The notes: generated by a model not told the origin, from the sequence alone. A stretch of 64,000 nucleotides of DNA from Lysobacteraceae bacterium SCN 69-320 (GCA_001725155.1 MEFP01000018.1:1-64000); one strand, 5' to 3'; positions 7,746 to 16,964 are shown, numbered from the stretch's first letter. Translations and numbers: made by a program.

Positions 7746-10046
7746 TTACTGTTGATAGCCGAGGATACCACGGCGCAGGAAATCGCCCGTTTTCTGGCCG
7801 ATCGCGCCGAGTCCCTTGAGCTCCATCTCGAAGTACAGGGCGTCGTTGGCCTTGCCGCCGGCCGTGCGCAGGTAATGGCGCGCGAGCAGGCGCCAGATCA
7901 CGCAGCAGGAATCGCGTTCCACGCCGATCAGATTTTCCAGCGGCTTGCCGTCTCGCAGCGAGTAGTTCCAGCGGCCGATCAGGCGCCAGCGCTCGTTCAG
8001 CGGGATCAGCGCCGACACGTTGGTCTGTTCGAGGAAATCGCGGCGGTAGCGGTAGGACAGGTTCAGCACGCCGTCGCCGAGGAAGCGCCGCTGCAGGCTG
8101 ATCGCCGACAGGTCGGTCTCGTCGCCGTTCGGATTCCACTGGTCGGCGACCTTCAGGCGCCACTTGTCCGACAGGTGCACGTCGACCTCGGCCACATAGG
8201 CCGAGCCCGAATAGCTCGTCGGCGCGCCGTAGAGCTGCACGCGCTGGTCGTCGAAATAGCGGATCTGGCCGAGGCTGGCCGACAGGCGCTCGGCGCCGGA
8301 CTCGGTTTCGAGCAGGCGCGTGGTGATGGCCGCGGTCAGGTTGTTCGCGTCCATCTGCCGGTCGGCGCCGGTGTAGCGGTTGGTCGAGAACAGCTGCGGG
8401 AAGTCGAAGGTCAGCAGCTGGGTGTCGAACACCGGCAGCGCGTCCTGGTTGCGATACGGCACGCGCAGGTAGAACAGGCGCGGCTCCAGGGTCTGCGTGT
8501 AGCCGCTGCCGAACAGGTTGGCGTCGCGCTCGAAGATCAGGCCCATGTCCAGGCTCGCGATCGGCACCGTGCGCTGCGGTGTCGCGCCGACCGTGTGCCG
8601 GTCGATCTCGGTCTCCACGTCGTAGCGCGTATGACGCACGCCGATTTCCGGACGCAGGAACCAGGACGAACCCTCCAGCGGCAGGCTCAGGTACGGATAC
8701 AGGTCCAGGCGCTGGCCCGTGGTCGGGCAGACGCGGTTGCCGGTGTCGTCGCGCCAGCAGTCCTTGTCGAAGGCGACGAACTCGGACTTGACCCCGCCGC
8801 GCAGGCGGCCGGCCAGGCTGACGTCGCCCTCGAAGGTGATGCGCGGCAGGCGCACGTAGGGCTCGAACTGGTCCGGCAGCGAGGGGTCGGTGATCTGGTA
8901 CTTGTCGCCGCCGGCGGCGAAGCTCCAGCCGCGGCCGCGGCCGTTCAGATAGGCGCTGGAGGGCAGCAGGCTCGTCGCGATCGAGGACAGGCTGTCGCCG
9001 AAATCCTCGAAGTAGCGCTTGTCGGTCACGCCGTTGACGTTGGCGGCGAAGTTCCAGTTCGACCCCAGGGTCGTGAAATTCTCGATGTGCCACTGGCCGC
9101 GTTCGCGTTCGGCGCGGCGGTCGTTGGGCATCCAGCTGCCGTCTATGCGGCCGCGGCTGCTGTCGGTCAGGTAGCGGAACTCGGCCCCGGCCATGAAGCC
9201 GCGCTGGGTGACCAGGCGCGGATACAGGGTCATGTCGTAGTTCTCGGCGAGGTTCAGGTAATACGGCAGCGTGAGATCCAGGCCGCTGTTGCCGTTGAAA
9301 CCGAAGCTCGGATAGAGGAAGCCGCTCTGGCGCCGGTTGTCGGTCGGGAAGCGCGCATACGGCAGCCAGAAGATCGGCACGTCGCCGACGCGCAGGGTCA
9401 CGTCGTGGCCGCGGCCCACGCCTTCGGCCTGGTCGATGGCCAGATCCCTGGCGCGGATCTCCCAGCTCGGCTGGTCGGGATCGCAGGTCGAATAGCGCAC
9501 GACGCTCATGCGCGCATGGTCGTCGTCGATCAGTTCGGCCTGCTGCGCGCGGCCGTTGCCGCGCGAGCTCAGCATCTGGAAGCGCACGCCGTCGAGCACG
9601 GCCGTGTTCGGCGTGGTCTTGCCCTGGGCCTTGTCCGCCGACAGCAGCATGCTGCGGTCCTGGTAGCGCACGTTGCCGCTGGCGATCCAGGCGGTGGTCT
9701 GCGTCCAGTAGGTCAGTTCGTCGGCGCGGATCAGCTGGTCCAGCCGCTGCACGCGCGCATTGCCCTGCAGCACGTACTTGCTGCTGTCGGCGGACTGGAA
9801 GCGGTCGGCGGCGAAATCGGTGTCGGCGTCCTCGCGCTTGCCGCCGGTCGGCAGGCCGGCCACGTAGAACGACAGCAGCGCATTGGGCTTGCACAGGCGG
9901 AAGTCGTCGGATTTGCGCGGACACTGGTCGCTGCCGGGCAGGCAGGCGGCCGGCTGGGCGGCATAGGCACCGGCGCCGTACAGGCACAGGACGGTGGCCT
10001 GCACCAGCTGGCGCAGGCGGAAGGGACGCGAAAGATTGCGCGGCAC
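7746..10046 (-). CDS. lptD: LPS-assembly protein LptD
   Basis: LptD is the outer-membrane beta-barrel that, with the lipoprotein LptE, places lipopolysaccharide in the outer leaflet. About 766 residues are encoded. A signal peptide ends near GAGAYAA, followed by an N-terminal OstA/LptA-like domain (ADRFQSADSSKYVLQGNARV, then DRSMLLSADKAQG) and the barrel with VGDVPIFWLPYARFP and SGFLYPSFGFN. Cysteines lie near the mature N-terminus, and an adjacent pair (DSCCVIW) near the C-terminus fits the disulfide arrangement known for E. coli LptD. The frame extends upstream into the divergent msrB, so I place the start at GTG 10046 in front of the signal peptide. That start has no strong ribosome site and is uncertain. 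Confidence 0.93.
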   Translation of the reverse strand: MPRNLSRPFRLRQLVQATVLCLYGAGAYAAQPAACLPGSDQCPRKSDDFRLCKPNALLSFYVAGLPTGGKREDADTDFAADRFQSADSSKYVLQGNARVQRLDQLIRADELTYWTQTTAWIASGNVRYQDRSMLLSADKAQGKTTPNTAVLDGVRFQMLSSRGNGRAQQAELIDDDHARMSVVRYSTCDPDQPSWEIRARDLAIDQAEGVGRGHDVTLRVGDVPIFWLPYARFPTDNRRQSGFLYPSFGFNGNSGLDLTLPYYLNLAENYDMTLYPRLVTQRGFMAGAEFRYLTDSSRGRIDGSWMPNDRRAERERGQWHIENFTTLGSNWNFAANVNGVTDKRYFEDFGDSLSSIATSLLPSSAYLNGRGRGWSFAAGGDKYQITDPSLPDQFEPYVRLPRITFEGDVSLAGRLRGGVKSEFVAFDKDCWRDDTGNRVCPTTGQRLDLYPYLSLPLEGSSWFLRPEIGVRHTRYDVETEIDRHTVGATPQRTVPIASLDMGLIFERDANLFGSGYTQTLEPRLFYLRVPYRNQDALPVFDTQLLTFDFPQLFSTNRYTGADRQMDANNLTAAITTRLLETESGAERLSASLGQIRYFDDQRVQLYGAPTSYSGSAYVAEVDVHLSDKWRLKVADQWNPNGDETDLSAISLQRRFLGDGVLNLSYRYRRDFLEQTNVSALIPLNERWRLIGRWNYSLRDGKPLENLIGVERDSCCVIWRLLARHYLRTAGGKANDALYFEMELKGLGAIGQKTGDFLRRGILGYQQ

Positions 10047-10223
10047 AGGCAGGTCTTTGGCAGACGGCGAGGCGCGTAAGATGCCCGAAAGCCGGTCGCG
10101 GCAGCAATCGGCGCAGCGCCAAGTGCTTGACAGTACAGCCCGGTCCGGGCGCGTCGCAGCGGCGCGAACGCGTCGCGGCCGGCGCTCTTGCGACGGCCGG
10201 CCCCGCCTCCACCTGAGACGATC

Positions 10224-10619
10224 ATGACGACCAGAATCGAAAAGACCGATGCCGAGTGGCGCGATGCGCTGACTCCGGACCAGTACGCCATCTGCCGCTG
10301 CTCGGCTACCGAGCGGGCGTTCACCGGCAAATACTGGGATCACCACGAGACCGGCACCTACCACTGCGTGGCCTGCCGCGCCGAGCTGTTCGGCTCGGAC
10401 GCCAAATACGACTCGGGCAGCGGCTGGCCGAGCTACTGGAAGCCGTTCGCCGCCGGCGCGGTCACCGAGCATATGGACGAGTCCCACGGCATGCGCCGGA
10501 TCGAAGTGCGCTGCGCGCGCTGCGACTCGCACCTCGGGCATCTGTTCCCCGACGGCCCGGCACCGACCGGACTGCGCTACTGCATCAATTCCGCGGCGCT
10601 GGATTTCAGCGCCGCCTGA
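10224..10619 (+). CDS. msrB: Peptide-methionine (R)-S-oxide reductase MsrB
   Basis: MsrB reduces the R epimer of methionine sulfoxide in proteins and is recycled by thioredoxin. The 131-residue product is a complete single-domain MsrB. The structural zinc is bound by two CxxC pairs (C48/C51 and C97/C100), the substrate pocket by [11 protein letters not shown] and [11 protein letters not shown], and the catalytic cysteine is C120 in LRYCINSA. E. coli has a cysteine in the GxGWPS loop; here it is serine, so the resolving cysteine may lie elsewhere. The start at 10224 (TCATGACGACC) fits family length better than an in-frame ATG 36 bases upstream. It is divergent from lptD. No MsrA is fused or adjacent. 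Confidence 0.95.
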   Translation: MTTRIEKTDAEWRDALTPDQYAICRCSATERAFTGKYWDHHETGTYHCVACRAELFGSDAKYDSGSGWPSYWKPFAAGAVTEHMDESHGMRRIEVRCARCDSHLGHLFPDGPAPTGLRYCINSAALDFSAA

Positions 10620-10625
10620 GCGGGC

Positions 10626-11336
10626 TTACTGGCAGCCCTGCGGACGCGGAGTCAGCCCGCAGATGTCCAGCGACAGCACGTTGCCTTCGTCGGAAGTGCG
10701 GAACAGCACGTCGTTGTTGACGAACAGCAGCGCCTCGGGATAGCCGCTCACGGCGATGTCCGGATTCACCTTGAAGCGCAATGAGGTGCCGTTCTGCGGG
10801 CGGTCGGACACGACCGGAATCAGGAACTCGTGCCAGACGCCCTGCGCCGAGCGCCAGGCGCCGCCTTCGGCGGTGTTGCGCGGCGCGCGTATGGCCCAGC
10901 CTTCCAGTCCCTGGGTCAGCTGCTGCGGACAGCCGTAGCCGGTGTCGTTGGCGAGATTGATCAGGCGCGGGCCGTTCGGCACGACGGCAAAGCAGAACGC
11001 GGGGTTTTCCGCCGTGATCGCCGGCGTGACGCCCGGCGGCAGCAGCAGCTCGAGACCCATGACGCTGCCGCCGCAGGGATTGCCCGGGTGGCTGATGACC
11101 AGGTGCGCGTAAAACACTTCGCCGACCGCCGGCGTGCGGTTCGGCGGCAGCAGGCTGTAGCCCGCATAGGCCTGCACGCGGATCTGGAAGATCGGCGGAT
11201 CGCTGAGACAGGCGAAGTTGGTGCCGATGTTCTTGGCCACGCCCTCGTACCAGCGCAGATTCAGTGCCGAAGCCGGACGTACGGCGGCAAAACAGGTCAG
11301 GACCAGGATGGCCAGGCTCAGAAACAGGCGGCGCAT
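10626..11336 (-). CDS. Secreted hypothetical protein with conserved cysteines
   Basis: A 236-residue protein with a clear signal peptide (LFLSLAILVLTCFAAVRPASA, cleavage near residue 25). The mature part is beta-rich, with several cysteines (FACLSDPP, NPCGGSV, YGCPQQL, DICGLTPRPQGCQ) that could form disulfides in the periplasm or outside the cell. No catalytic motif or known domain is recognised. It ends 6 bp past the convergent msrB stop and so probably shares a termination region with it. It has neither the GFE-type tail nor an IPTL-like anchor. Confidence 0.7.
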   Translation of the reverse strand: MRRLFLSLAILVLTCFAAVRPASALNLRWYEGVAKNIGTNFACLSDPPIFQIRVQAYAGYSLLPPNRTPAVGEVFYAHLVISHPGNPCGGSVMGLELLLPPGVTPAITAENPAFCFAVVPNGPRLINLANDTGYGCPQQLTQGLEGWAIRAPRNTAEGGAWRSAQGVWHEFLIPVVSDRPQNGTSLRFKVNPDIAVSGYPEALLFVNNDVLFRTSDEGNVLSLDICGLTPRPQGCQ

Positions 11337-11504
11337 TGACGGTTTTCCTCGAACGGGCGACCCGCCGGGAGTGCGGGTTTCGCGGCCTAGGACGATGGGC
11401 CGGGAGGAAAACTGTCAGCGTGTTGCGGCAGTGCGCAGGTTCAGCCAGAGGCAGGGGGCGGGCCGGTAGAAACCGCCTGTTCGCCGAGGCTGCGGGGAGG
11501 CCGC

Positions 11505-11915
11505 ATGCGACTGCTCGTGATGTTGCTGACGCTGCCGATGCTGGCCGGTTGCCAGGCTGCACCTGTTCTGGCCCTGCGTGACGATGTTGCGCCCAAGGAC
11601 TATCGCGAGCCGACCGAGCGCCCGGTGGAGGCCGATCGGCAGGTCGTGTTGCAGTTCCGCAGCGGGATTTCACCCCTGGTGCGCATTCACCGCGTGCGGT
11701 CGTCCTCGGGTGTCGGGTTGATCATGACCGACGGCGGCTGGCTGGATCGGCCGGTCCATTTCCGGCCGGGCACTGCGACGTTCCGGTACACCTGCGCCGA
11801 CGGCAGGCGCGGCGAAAACGTGGTGCTCACGTTCCTGCGCGCCGGCAGCTACACGCTGGACTGCGCGCCGGACGGCAGCCTCGTGGCGATCGGGCCGCGC
11901 GCACCGGCGTTCTGA
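11505..11915 (+). CDS. Small putative lipoprotein
   Basis: A 136-residue protein with a lipoprotein signal: a hydrophobic stretch ends in LAGC (cysteine at residue 16), so the mature protein should be lipidated. The rest is a short beta-rich domain with two cysteines (FRYTCADGRR and YTLDCAPDG), likely disulfide-linked. Purine-rich GGGGAGG lies just ahead of the ATG. It is convergent with the deacetylase-like gene that ends at 11968. I do not recognise the family. Confidence 0.7.
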   Translation: MRLLVMLLTLPMLAGCQAAPVLALRDDVAPKDYREPTERPVEADRQVVLQFRSGISPLVRIHRVRSSSGVGLIMTDGGWLDRPVHFRPGTATFRYTCADGRRGENVVLTFLRAGSYTLDCAPDGSLVAIGPRAPAF

Positions 11916-11967
11916 TCGCGCCGGCAACGGGGCGCCGGCCATGGTGCCGCAACGCTGCCGGTCGAAC

Positions 11968-12891
11968 TCAGTCCAGCAGCGCCGTCACATGTGCCTGCAC
12001 CGACTGGCGCAGCGCGGTCAGGCTGTAGCCGCCTTCGAGGCTGGACACGACGCGGCCCCGGGCATGCTTGCGCGCGATCGCGACGAGTTCGTGGGTGACC
12101 CAGGCGTAGTCGGCGGCATCGAGGTTGAGGTCGGCCAGCGGGTCGAGCCGATGCGCGTCGAAGCCGGCCGAGATGAAGACCAGCTCCGGCGCGAACGCAT
12201 CCAGCGCCGGCAGCACGCGCTCGCGATAGGCCGCGCGGAATTCGCCGCTGCCGCCGCCGGACGGAAGCGGCTCGTTGACGATGTTGCCGACGCCGGTTTC
12301 GCGGCGCAGGCCGGTACCCGGGTACAGCGGCATTTCGTGGGTCGAGGCGTACATCACGCGCGCCTCGGTCGCGAAGATGTCCTGGCTGCCGTTGCCGTGG
12401 TGCACGTCGAAATCGACGATGGCCACGCGCTGCAATCCGCGTGCGAGCGCATGCCGCGCGCCGACGGCGACGTTGTTGAACAGGCAGAAGCCCATGGCTT
12501 CTGCCTGGGTCGCGTGATGTCCGGGCGGGCGCACCGCGCAGAACGCGCGCTGCATGCGCTCGTCGAGCAGGTCGTCGACCGCACGGCAGACCGCGCCGGC
12601 CGCGCGCAGGGCCGCGTCCAGCGAGCCTTCCGACATGGCCGTGTCCGCGTCGACGCGCCGGCTTTCGCCGGGCGCCGGCGCCAGCGCGAAGATGCGCGCG
12701 ACGTGTTCGGCGCTGTGCGCGCGTTCGAGCTGCTCGCGCGTGGCCGGCGGCGCCTCGATGCGGTCCAGCAGCGCGAAGCGATCGTTGTCCAGCGCTTCGA
12801 GCACGGCGCGCAGCCGCGCCGGCGATTCGGGATGGCCGGGACCGGGCTCGTGAGCCAGACAGCTCACGTGGGTATACAAGGCGACATGCAT
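11968..12891 (-). CDS. Histone deacetylase-like amidohydrolase (HDAC superfamily, class II-like)
   Basis: A 307-residue zinc amidohydrolase of the arginase/deacetylase fold. All signature elements are present in order: GHPESPARL near residue 21, the paired histidines in PPGHHATQAEAMGFCLFNN, the zinc ligands in DFDVHHGNG, the third ligand in SAGFDAHRLDPLADL, and the catalytic tyrosine in LEGGYS. Bacterial members deacetylate acetylpolyamines, acetoin-related or other small substrates, and sometimes proteins; the substrate cannot be told here. It starts at ATG 12891, 32 bp after the stop of the adenosyltransferase gene, and the two are probably cotranscribed. Confidence 0.9.
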   Translation of the reverse strand: MHVALYTHVSCLAHEPGPGHPESPARLRAVLEALDNDRFALLDRIEAPPATREQLERAHSAEHVARIFALAPAPGESRRVDADTAMSEGSLDAALRAAGAVCRAVDDLLDERMQRAFCAVRPPGHHATQAEAMGFCLFNNVAVGARHALARGLQRVAIVDFDVHHGNGSQDIFATEARVMYASTHEMPLYPGTGLRRETGVGNIVNEPLPSGGGSGEFRAAYRERVLPALDAFAPELVFISAGFDAHRLDPLADLNLDAADYAWVTHELVAIARKHARGRVVSSLEGGYSLTALRQSVQAHVTALLD

Positions 12892-12923
12892 GGGCGGGAC
12901 TCCGCGCGGCGCGCCGGCGGCGC

Positions 12924-13490
12924 TCAGGTCGCGGCCGGTTTCCGGCGCCGCTCGTGCTGCCACAGCACCTCGCCGTGGCCGCTGCGCCGGGCGAGCACGC
13001 GGGCCAGCACGAACAGCAGGTCGGACAGACGGTTGAGATAGCGCGTCGCCTCGGCTCGCACGTTCTCGTGCTCGGCCAGGGTGACGACTTCGCGTTCGGC
13101 ACGGCGGCAGACGGTGCGCGCGAGATGGCAGGCCGCCGCGGCCATGCCGCCGGCAGGCAGGATGAAATCCTTGAGCGGCGGCAGGTCGTCGTTGTACCGG
13201 TCGAGCACGTTCTCCAGCCGCTCTATGTCGGCGTCGAACACCATGGCCATGCCCGGGATGCACAGCTCGCCGCCGAGGTCGAACAGGTCGTGCTGGATCT
13301 GGGTCAGGTGTTCGGTGATGTCCTCGCCGACGTCCTGGGCCAGCAGCAGGCCGATCGTGCTGTTGAGTTCGTCCACGGTGCCGTAGGCGTTGACGCGGGC
13401 GGAATCCTTGCGCACGCGTGAGCCGTCGCCGAGGCCGGTGGTGCCGTCGTCGCCGGTGCGGGTGTAGATCTTGGAAAGTCGGTTGCCCAT
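12924..13490 (-). CDS. PduO-type ATP:cob(I)alamin adenosyltransferase
   Basis: The enzyme transfers the adenosyl group of ATP to cob(I)alamin to make coenzyme B12. The 188-residue product has the PduO/MMAB signature: IYTRTGDDGTTGLGDG at the N-terminus, YGTVDELNS, the helical-bundle sequence CRRAEREVV and the conserved C-terminal RYLNRLSDLLFVLAR. The ATG at 13490 begins directly before the conserved GNRLSKIYTRTGD. cobS and cobC lie 2-3 kb away, and together the three suggest cobalamin salvage or late assembly. CobU and CobT are not in the window. Confidence 0.93.
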   Translation of the reverse strand: MGNRLSKIYTRTGDDGTTGLGDGSRVRKDSARVNAYGTVDELNSTIGLLLAQDVGEDITEHLTQIQHDLFDLGGELCIPGMAMVFDADIERLENVLDRYNDDLPPLKDFILPAGGMAAAACHLARTVCRRAEREVVTLAEHENVRAEATRYLNRLSDLLFVLARVLARRSGHGEVLWQHERRRKPAAT

Positions 13491-13716
13491 GTACGCTCGC
13501 GCGACCCGCATGGGGCCGTCAGGTCGGAAGTATCGGAGGGAGGCCGCCGCAGCGGCAGATCGGCGCAGTCTACCCCAGTTGGCCGGGGACGAAATCGCCG
13601 GCCGCCGGCCCGCCGACGCGGTCGGCGTGCAGTTGTCGGCGCCGGGACCGCGGCTTGTTCTTCACCTCCCCTTCACGGGAAAATCGGCGCTTCGCCCCGG
13701 CTTCGAGTGCGCCCGC

Positions 13717-15570
13717 ATGCCTGCCGCCCTGCGTCTGGCCTTCTTCAAACTGCTCGGTTTCGCCGTGCTCGGTCTGTTCCTGCTGCCGGCGCTGACCGGG
13801 TGGGTCAGCGGCCACGGACTGGACCGGTTCACGACGGAACTGCGTGCCTCGCTGTCGGCGTCGCTTTCCGAGGCCAAGGACCTCTCGCCGGCCGGGCTCC
13901 AGGACGCGAAGGCTTTCGTCGCGACGGTCACCGCGCAGAGCGTCTGCGACGGCAGCCTGCCGCAGCTGCAGAGTCTCGCGCAGGAACTGTGCGGTGCCAC
14001 CGGCGATGTCGGCCAGTTCGTGCTGGCGCGACGCATTTCCACCGCGACCTTGTGGCTAGGCGCTTTCACGCTGCTGCTGATCGCCGGCCTGGCCGGGCTG
14101 GCCTACGCGCGTCCGCACCTGCAGCTCGCCGCGTTCAGCGCGGGCTGGTGGAGTCTGCGCGCGGTCAGCGCGCTCGAAGTGCTGGTCCAGGCCGCGATGC
14201 TGGTGTGGCTGTCGTTCTGGATCACGGCGCTGTTCTTCAACATCTACATCGTCAAGCTCATCCTGATCGCCGGCGCGCTCGCGGCGGTGGGCGCCTGGGT
14301 CGCGATCACGGCCATCTTCAAGCGCGCGGCGCGGGACAATGCGATCAGCGGCGTGCCGATTCCGCGCGAACAGGCGCCGGCGCTGTGGGCGCGCGTGCGG
14401 CAGTACGCCGCGAAGCTGGGCACCGAGCCGCCGCGCCAGATCATCGCCGGCATCGACGCGAGCTTCTTCGTGACCGAGGCGCCGCTGAAGCTGGCGCAGG
14501 GCGAGGTCAGCGGGCGCAGCCTGTTCGTCAGCCTGCCGCTGCTGCGCGTGCTGAGCCGGCAGGAAGCCGACGCGGTGCTCGCGCACGAGATGGCGCATTT
14601 CAGCGGCGGCGACACCGCGTTCGGCGCGGTGCTGGGGCCGCGGCTGGCGGCATACGCTCACTACATGGCCGCGCTGGGCCAGAACGCGATGACCCTGCTC
14701 GCGTTCTACGTGCTGAACCTGTTCCGCGCGGCGTTCGAACTGGCCCTGTCCAAGTCCAGCCGCGACCGCGAGTTCGCCGCCGACCGCGCCGCGGCCGGCC
14801 TGACCTCGGGCGATGCGATCGCGCGCTCGCTGATCAAGGTGTCGGCCTATTCGGCCTATCGCAATACGGTGGAACAGTCGCTGTTCGAGCACAACCAGCG
14901 CCACGAGGGGCCGCTGGGCCTGGCGCAGCGCGTCGCGAACGGACTGGCGGCATTCGCGCAGACGCCGGATTTCCAGGCCGCCGTGGCCGAATCGGCCATG
15001 CCGCATCCGTTCGACTCGCATCCGCCGCTGCGCCAGCGCCTGCAGCAGGTCGGCGCCGACTATCCCGCCGACGCGTTCGCCGGCATCGTCGAGCAGGCGC
15101 CGGCGGAAACCTGGGCCGATCTGATCCTCGATGTCGACGCGCTCGAAGCGCCGCTGTGGCGGCAGTACGAGGCGATGTTCGCCGATCAGCACGAGCAGCA
15201 TCTGGCGCTGCGTTACGAGCCGGCCAACGATGCCGAGCGCGCGATCGTTTTGCGGCATTTTCCCGATGTGGAAATTTCTCTGAAGAACGGCGGCGTGGTG
15301 CGCATCAGCTATCGCGGCATGGACACGCCCGAGGCGACCCTGCAGTGGGATCAGGTTTCTGCCGTGCGCTACGAGGACGGCAGCTTCGGTACCAGCGACA
15401 AGCTGACCGTCACGCATCCGGAGAAGGGCCGGCTCGGCATGGCCGCGACGACGACGTTCAAGCTTGCGCTGACCGCGCAGACGCGCGAGCCGTTCAAGCA
15501 GGCGTTCGGCCAGCACTGGCGGCGTCACCAGATCATGCGTCAGCTGCAGCGCAGGGCTGCCGCCGGCTGA
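13717..15570 (+). CDS. Membrane-anchored M48-family zinc metallopeptidase
   Basis: A 617-residue protein. It has an N-terminal membrane segment (residues 6-30), then further hydrophobic segments around residues 110-130 and 160-195, so the protease domain is tethered to the inner membrane. The zinc motif HEMAH is at residues 290-294 and the third ligand lies in the SRDREFAADR helix (Glu about 352), both typical of M48 (HtpX/Ste24-like) peptidases. After the peptidase domain (about 230-480) comes a beta-rich C-terminal region of unknown role. The start at 13717 was chosen because it directly precedes the first membrane helix. Likely role: membrane protein quality control or processing. It is convergent with cobC. 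Confidence 0.85.
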   Translation: MPAALRLAFFKLLGFAVLGLFLLPALTGWVSGHGLDRFTTELRASLSASLSEAKDLSPAGLQDAKAFVATVTAQSVCDGSLPQLQSLAQELCGATGDVGQFVLARRISTATLWLGAFTLLLIAGLAGLAYARPHLQLAAFSAGWWSLRAVSALEVLVQAAMLVWLSFWITALFFNIYIVKLILIAGALAAVGAWVAITAIFKRAARDNAISGVPIPREQAPALWARVRQYAAKLGTEPPRQIIAGIDASFFVTEAPLKLAQGEVSGRSLFVSLPLLRVLSRQEADAVLAHEMAHFSGGDTAFGAVLGPRLAAYAHYMAALGQNAMTLLAFYVLNLFRAAFELALSKSSRDREFAADRAAAGLTSGDAIARSLIKVSAYSAYRNTVEQSLFEHNQRHEGPLGLAQRVANGLAAFAQTPDFQAAVAESAMPHPFDSHPPLRQRLQQVGADYPADAFAGIVEQAPAETWADLILDVDALEAPLWRQYEAMFADQHEQHLALRYEPANDAERAIVLRHFPDVEISLKNGGVVRISYRGMDTPEATLQWDQVSAVRYEDGSFGTSDKLTVTHPEKGRLGMAATTTFKLALTAQTREPFKQAFGQHWRRHQIMRQLQRRAAAG

Positions 15571-15612
15571 GCGGCGAGCGGATCGCGCCGCCCGGGCCGG
15601 ACGGTCGCCGGC

Positions 15613-16218
15613 TCAGTCGTCCTCGAAGCGCGAGGCGTTGGTGTAGCTGATTTCGAACTGTCCGAGGCGGTAGCGGATGCGGCTTGCGCGGGCGTGGTCG
15701 ACCTTCAGCGCGAACGCGCGCGCCGGCGGCAGGCCCAGTGCATGGCACAGCAGCGCGCGTATCGAACCGGCATGAGCCATGGTCAGCACGCAGTCGTTGT
15801 CGCCGGTGGAACCCAGCAGCGCCGCGAGCCAGGCGCCGGTGCGGCGGATCACGTCGCTGAAGCTTTCGCCGCCGGGCGCTTCCTGGATCAGCCAGTTGTC
15901 GGCCCAGTGCCGGTAGCGCGCGGCGTCCTGCGTCGCGATCGCGTCCCAGCGCTGGCCGTCCCATTCGCCGAGGTCGATTTCGCGCAGGCGCGGATCGGCC
16001 AGCGGCTCGGTCGCGAAGCGCGCCGCGAACACCTGTGCCGATTGCTGCGCGCGGCGCAGGTCGCTCGTGAACAGAAAGCGCGGCGCCTCGCCCTGCCACT
16101 GCGCGGCCAGACGCTGTATCGCGAGGAAGCCGCTGCTCGACAGGGCCACGTCGGTATGGCCTATGCAAAGTCCGGCGGTGGCTTCGGAGTCGCCGTGCCG
16201 CACGAGGATCAGATCCAT
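15613..16218 (-). CDS. cobC: Histidine phosphatase family protein, probable alpha-ribazole phosphatase CobC
   Basis: A 201-residue phosphoglycerate-mutase-like phosphatase. The catalytic RHG is at residues 7-9 (LVRHGDSEA), with further active-site residues in TSDLRRAQQSA, REIDLGEWDGQ and the second histidine in MAHAGSIRAL. CobC removes the 5' phosphate from alpha-ribazole phosphate or adenosylcobalamin phosphate. The specific assignment rests on position: its ATG overlaps the end of cobS by 10 nt on the same strand, a common cobS-cobC pairing. On sequence alone it could be a general histidine phosphatase. Confidence 0.88.
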   Translation of the reverse strand: MDLILVRHGDSEATAGLCIGHTDVALSSSGFLAIQRLAAQWQGEAPRFLFTSDLRRAQQSAQVFAARFATEPLADPRLREIDLGEWDGQRWDAIATQDAARYRHWADNWLIQEAPGGESFSDVIRRTGAWLAALLGSTGDNDCVLTMAHAGSIRALLCHALGLPPARAFALKVDHARASRIRYRLGQFEISYTNASRFEDD

Positions 16219-16964
16219 CGCTGTGCTCCCGCGCAGGCCAGATAACAGGTCAGCTCGACGACCTGGTTGGCCGCACCCAGGGTGTCGCCGGTGATGCCGC
16301 CGAGCTGGGTGCGGAAATAGGCGCCGGCCAGCAGCGCGACGATCAGGCTTGCCGCCGCGGCGACCAGCGCCAGGCGGCCGAACGGCGCGACCAGCAGCAG
16401 CGCGAACAGGCTGCCGGCGGCGACCTGGGTGAGACCGATGCCGTCGGCCACCGGCTTGTTCGCGGCCTGGCCTTCGCGCGCGTAAGGCAGCCAGGCGGCC
16501 AGCGGCAGCACCGACCAGCGCGCCAGCACGTGGCCAAGCCACAGCGCGGCGAACAGCTGGGTCGGCGCGAGGCTCGCAAGCGCGAGGTACTTGCCGCCGA
16601 GCACGGCCGCCAATGCCAGTCCCGCATAACTGCCGATGCGGCTGTCGCGCATGATTTCGAGCTTGCGTTCGCGTGTGAACCCGCCGCCCAGTCCGTCGGC
16701 CGTGTCGGCCAGGCCGTCCTCGTGGAAGCCGCCGGTCGTGATCACGGCCGCGACGAGCGCAGCCCAGGGCGCCAGCGCCGGCGGCAGCCATTGCAGGCTG
16801 AGCCAGGCAGCCACGGCCGCGATGGCCGCGACGAGCGCGCCGACCGGCACGAAATACGGCGCCGCGGCGGCAAGATGCGCCGGTTCCGCGTAGCTCCAGC
16901 GCGCCAGCGGCAGGCGCGTCAGGAAAGTCGCGGCGGTGGCGAACAGGCGCAGCGGATTGTTCAT
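16209..16964 (-). CDS. cobS: Adenosylcobinamide-GDP ribazoletransferase CobS
   Basis: CobS joins adenosylcobinamide-GDP to alpha-ribazole (or its phosphate) to form adenosylcobalamin (phosphate), and is an inner-membrane enzyme. The 251-residue product is close to the usual 247. It carries the family signature TGGFHEDGLADTADGLGGG around residues 77-95, RDSRIGSYAG after it, and several hydrophobic helices. The start at ATG 16964 (NNPLRLFATAATFLTRLP) matches the conserved N-terminus; a longer frame upstream has no support. It overlaps cobC by 10 nt. Together with the PduO-type adenosyltransferase nearby it indicates nucleotide-loop assembly of B12. Confidence 0.95.
   Translation of the reverse strand: MNNPLRLFATAATFLTRLPLARWSYAEPAHLAAAAPYFVPVGALVAAIAAVAAWLSLQWLPPALAPWAALVAAVITTGGFHEDGLADTADGLGGGFTRERKLEIMRDSRIGSYAGLALAAVLGGKYLALASLAPTQLFAALWLGHVLARWSVLPLAAWLPYAREGQAANKPVADGIGLTQVAAGSLFALLLVAPFGRLALVAAAASLIVALLAGAYFRTQLGGITGDTLGAANQVVELTCYLACAGAQRWI

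Noticed and set aside
7695-10079. A 2.4-kb plus-strand open frame opposite lptD
   Set aside because: Its product is Val/Ala/Gln/Arg-rich without recognisable motifs, while the minus strand encodes LptD with conserved cysteines and barrel strands.
10047-10541. N-terminal extension of LptD in the same open frame
   Set aside because: It would run antisense through msrB and lacks any LptD-like sequence. A signal peptide begins at the GTG at 10046.
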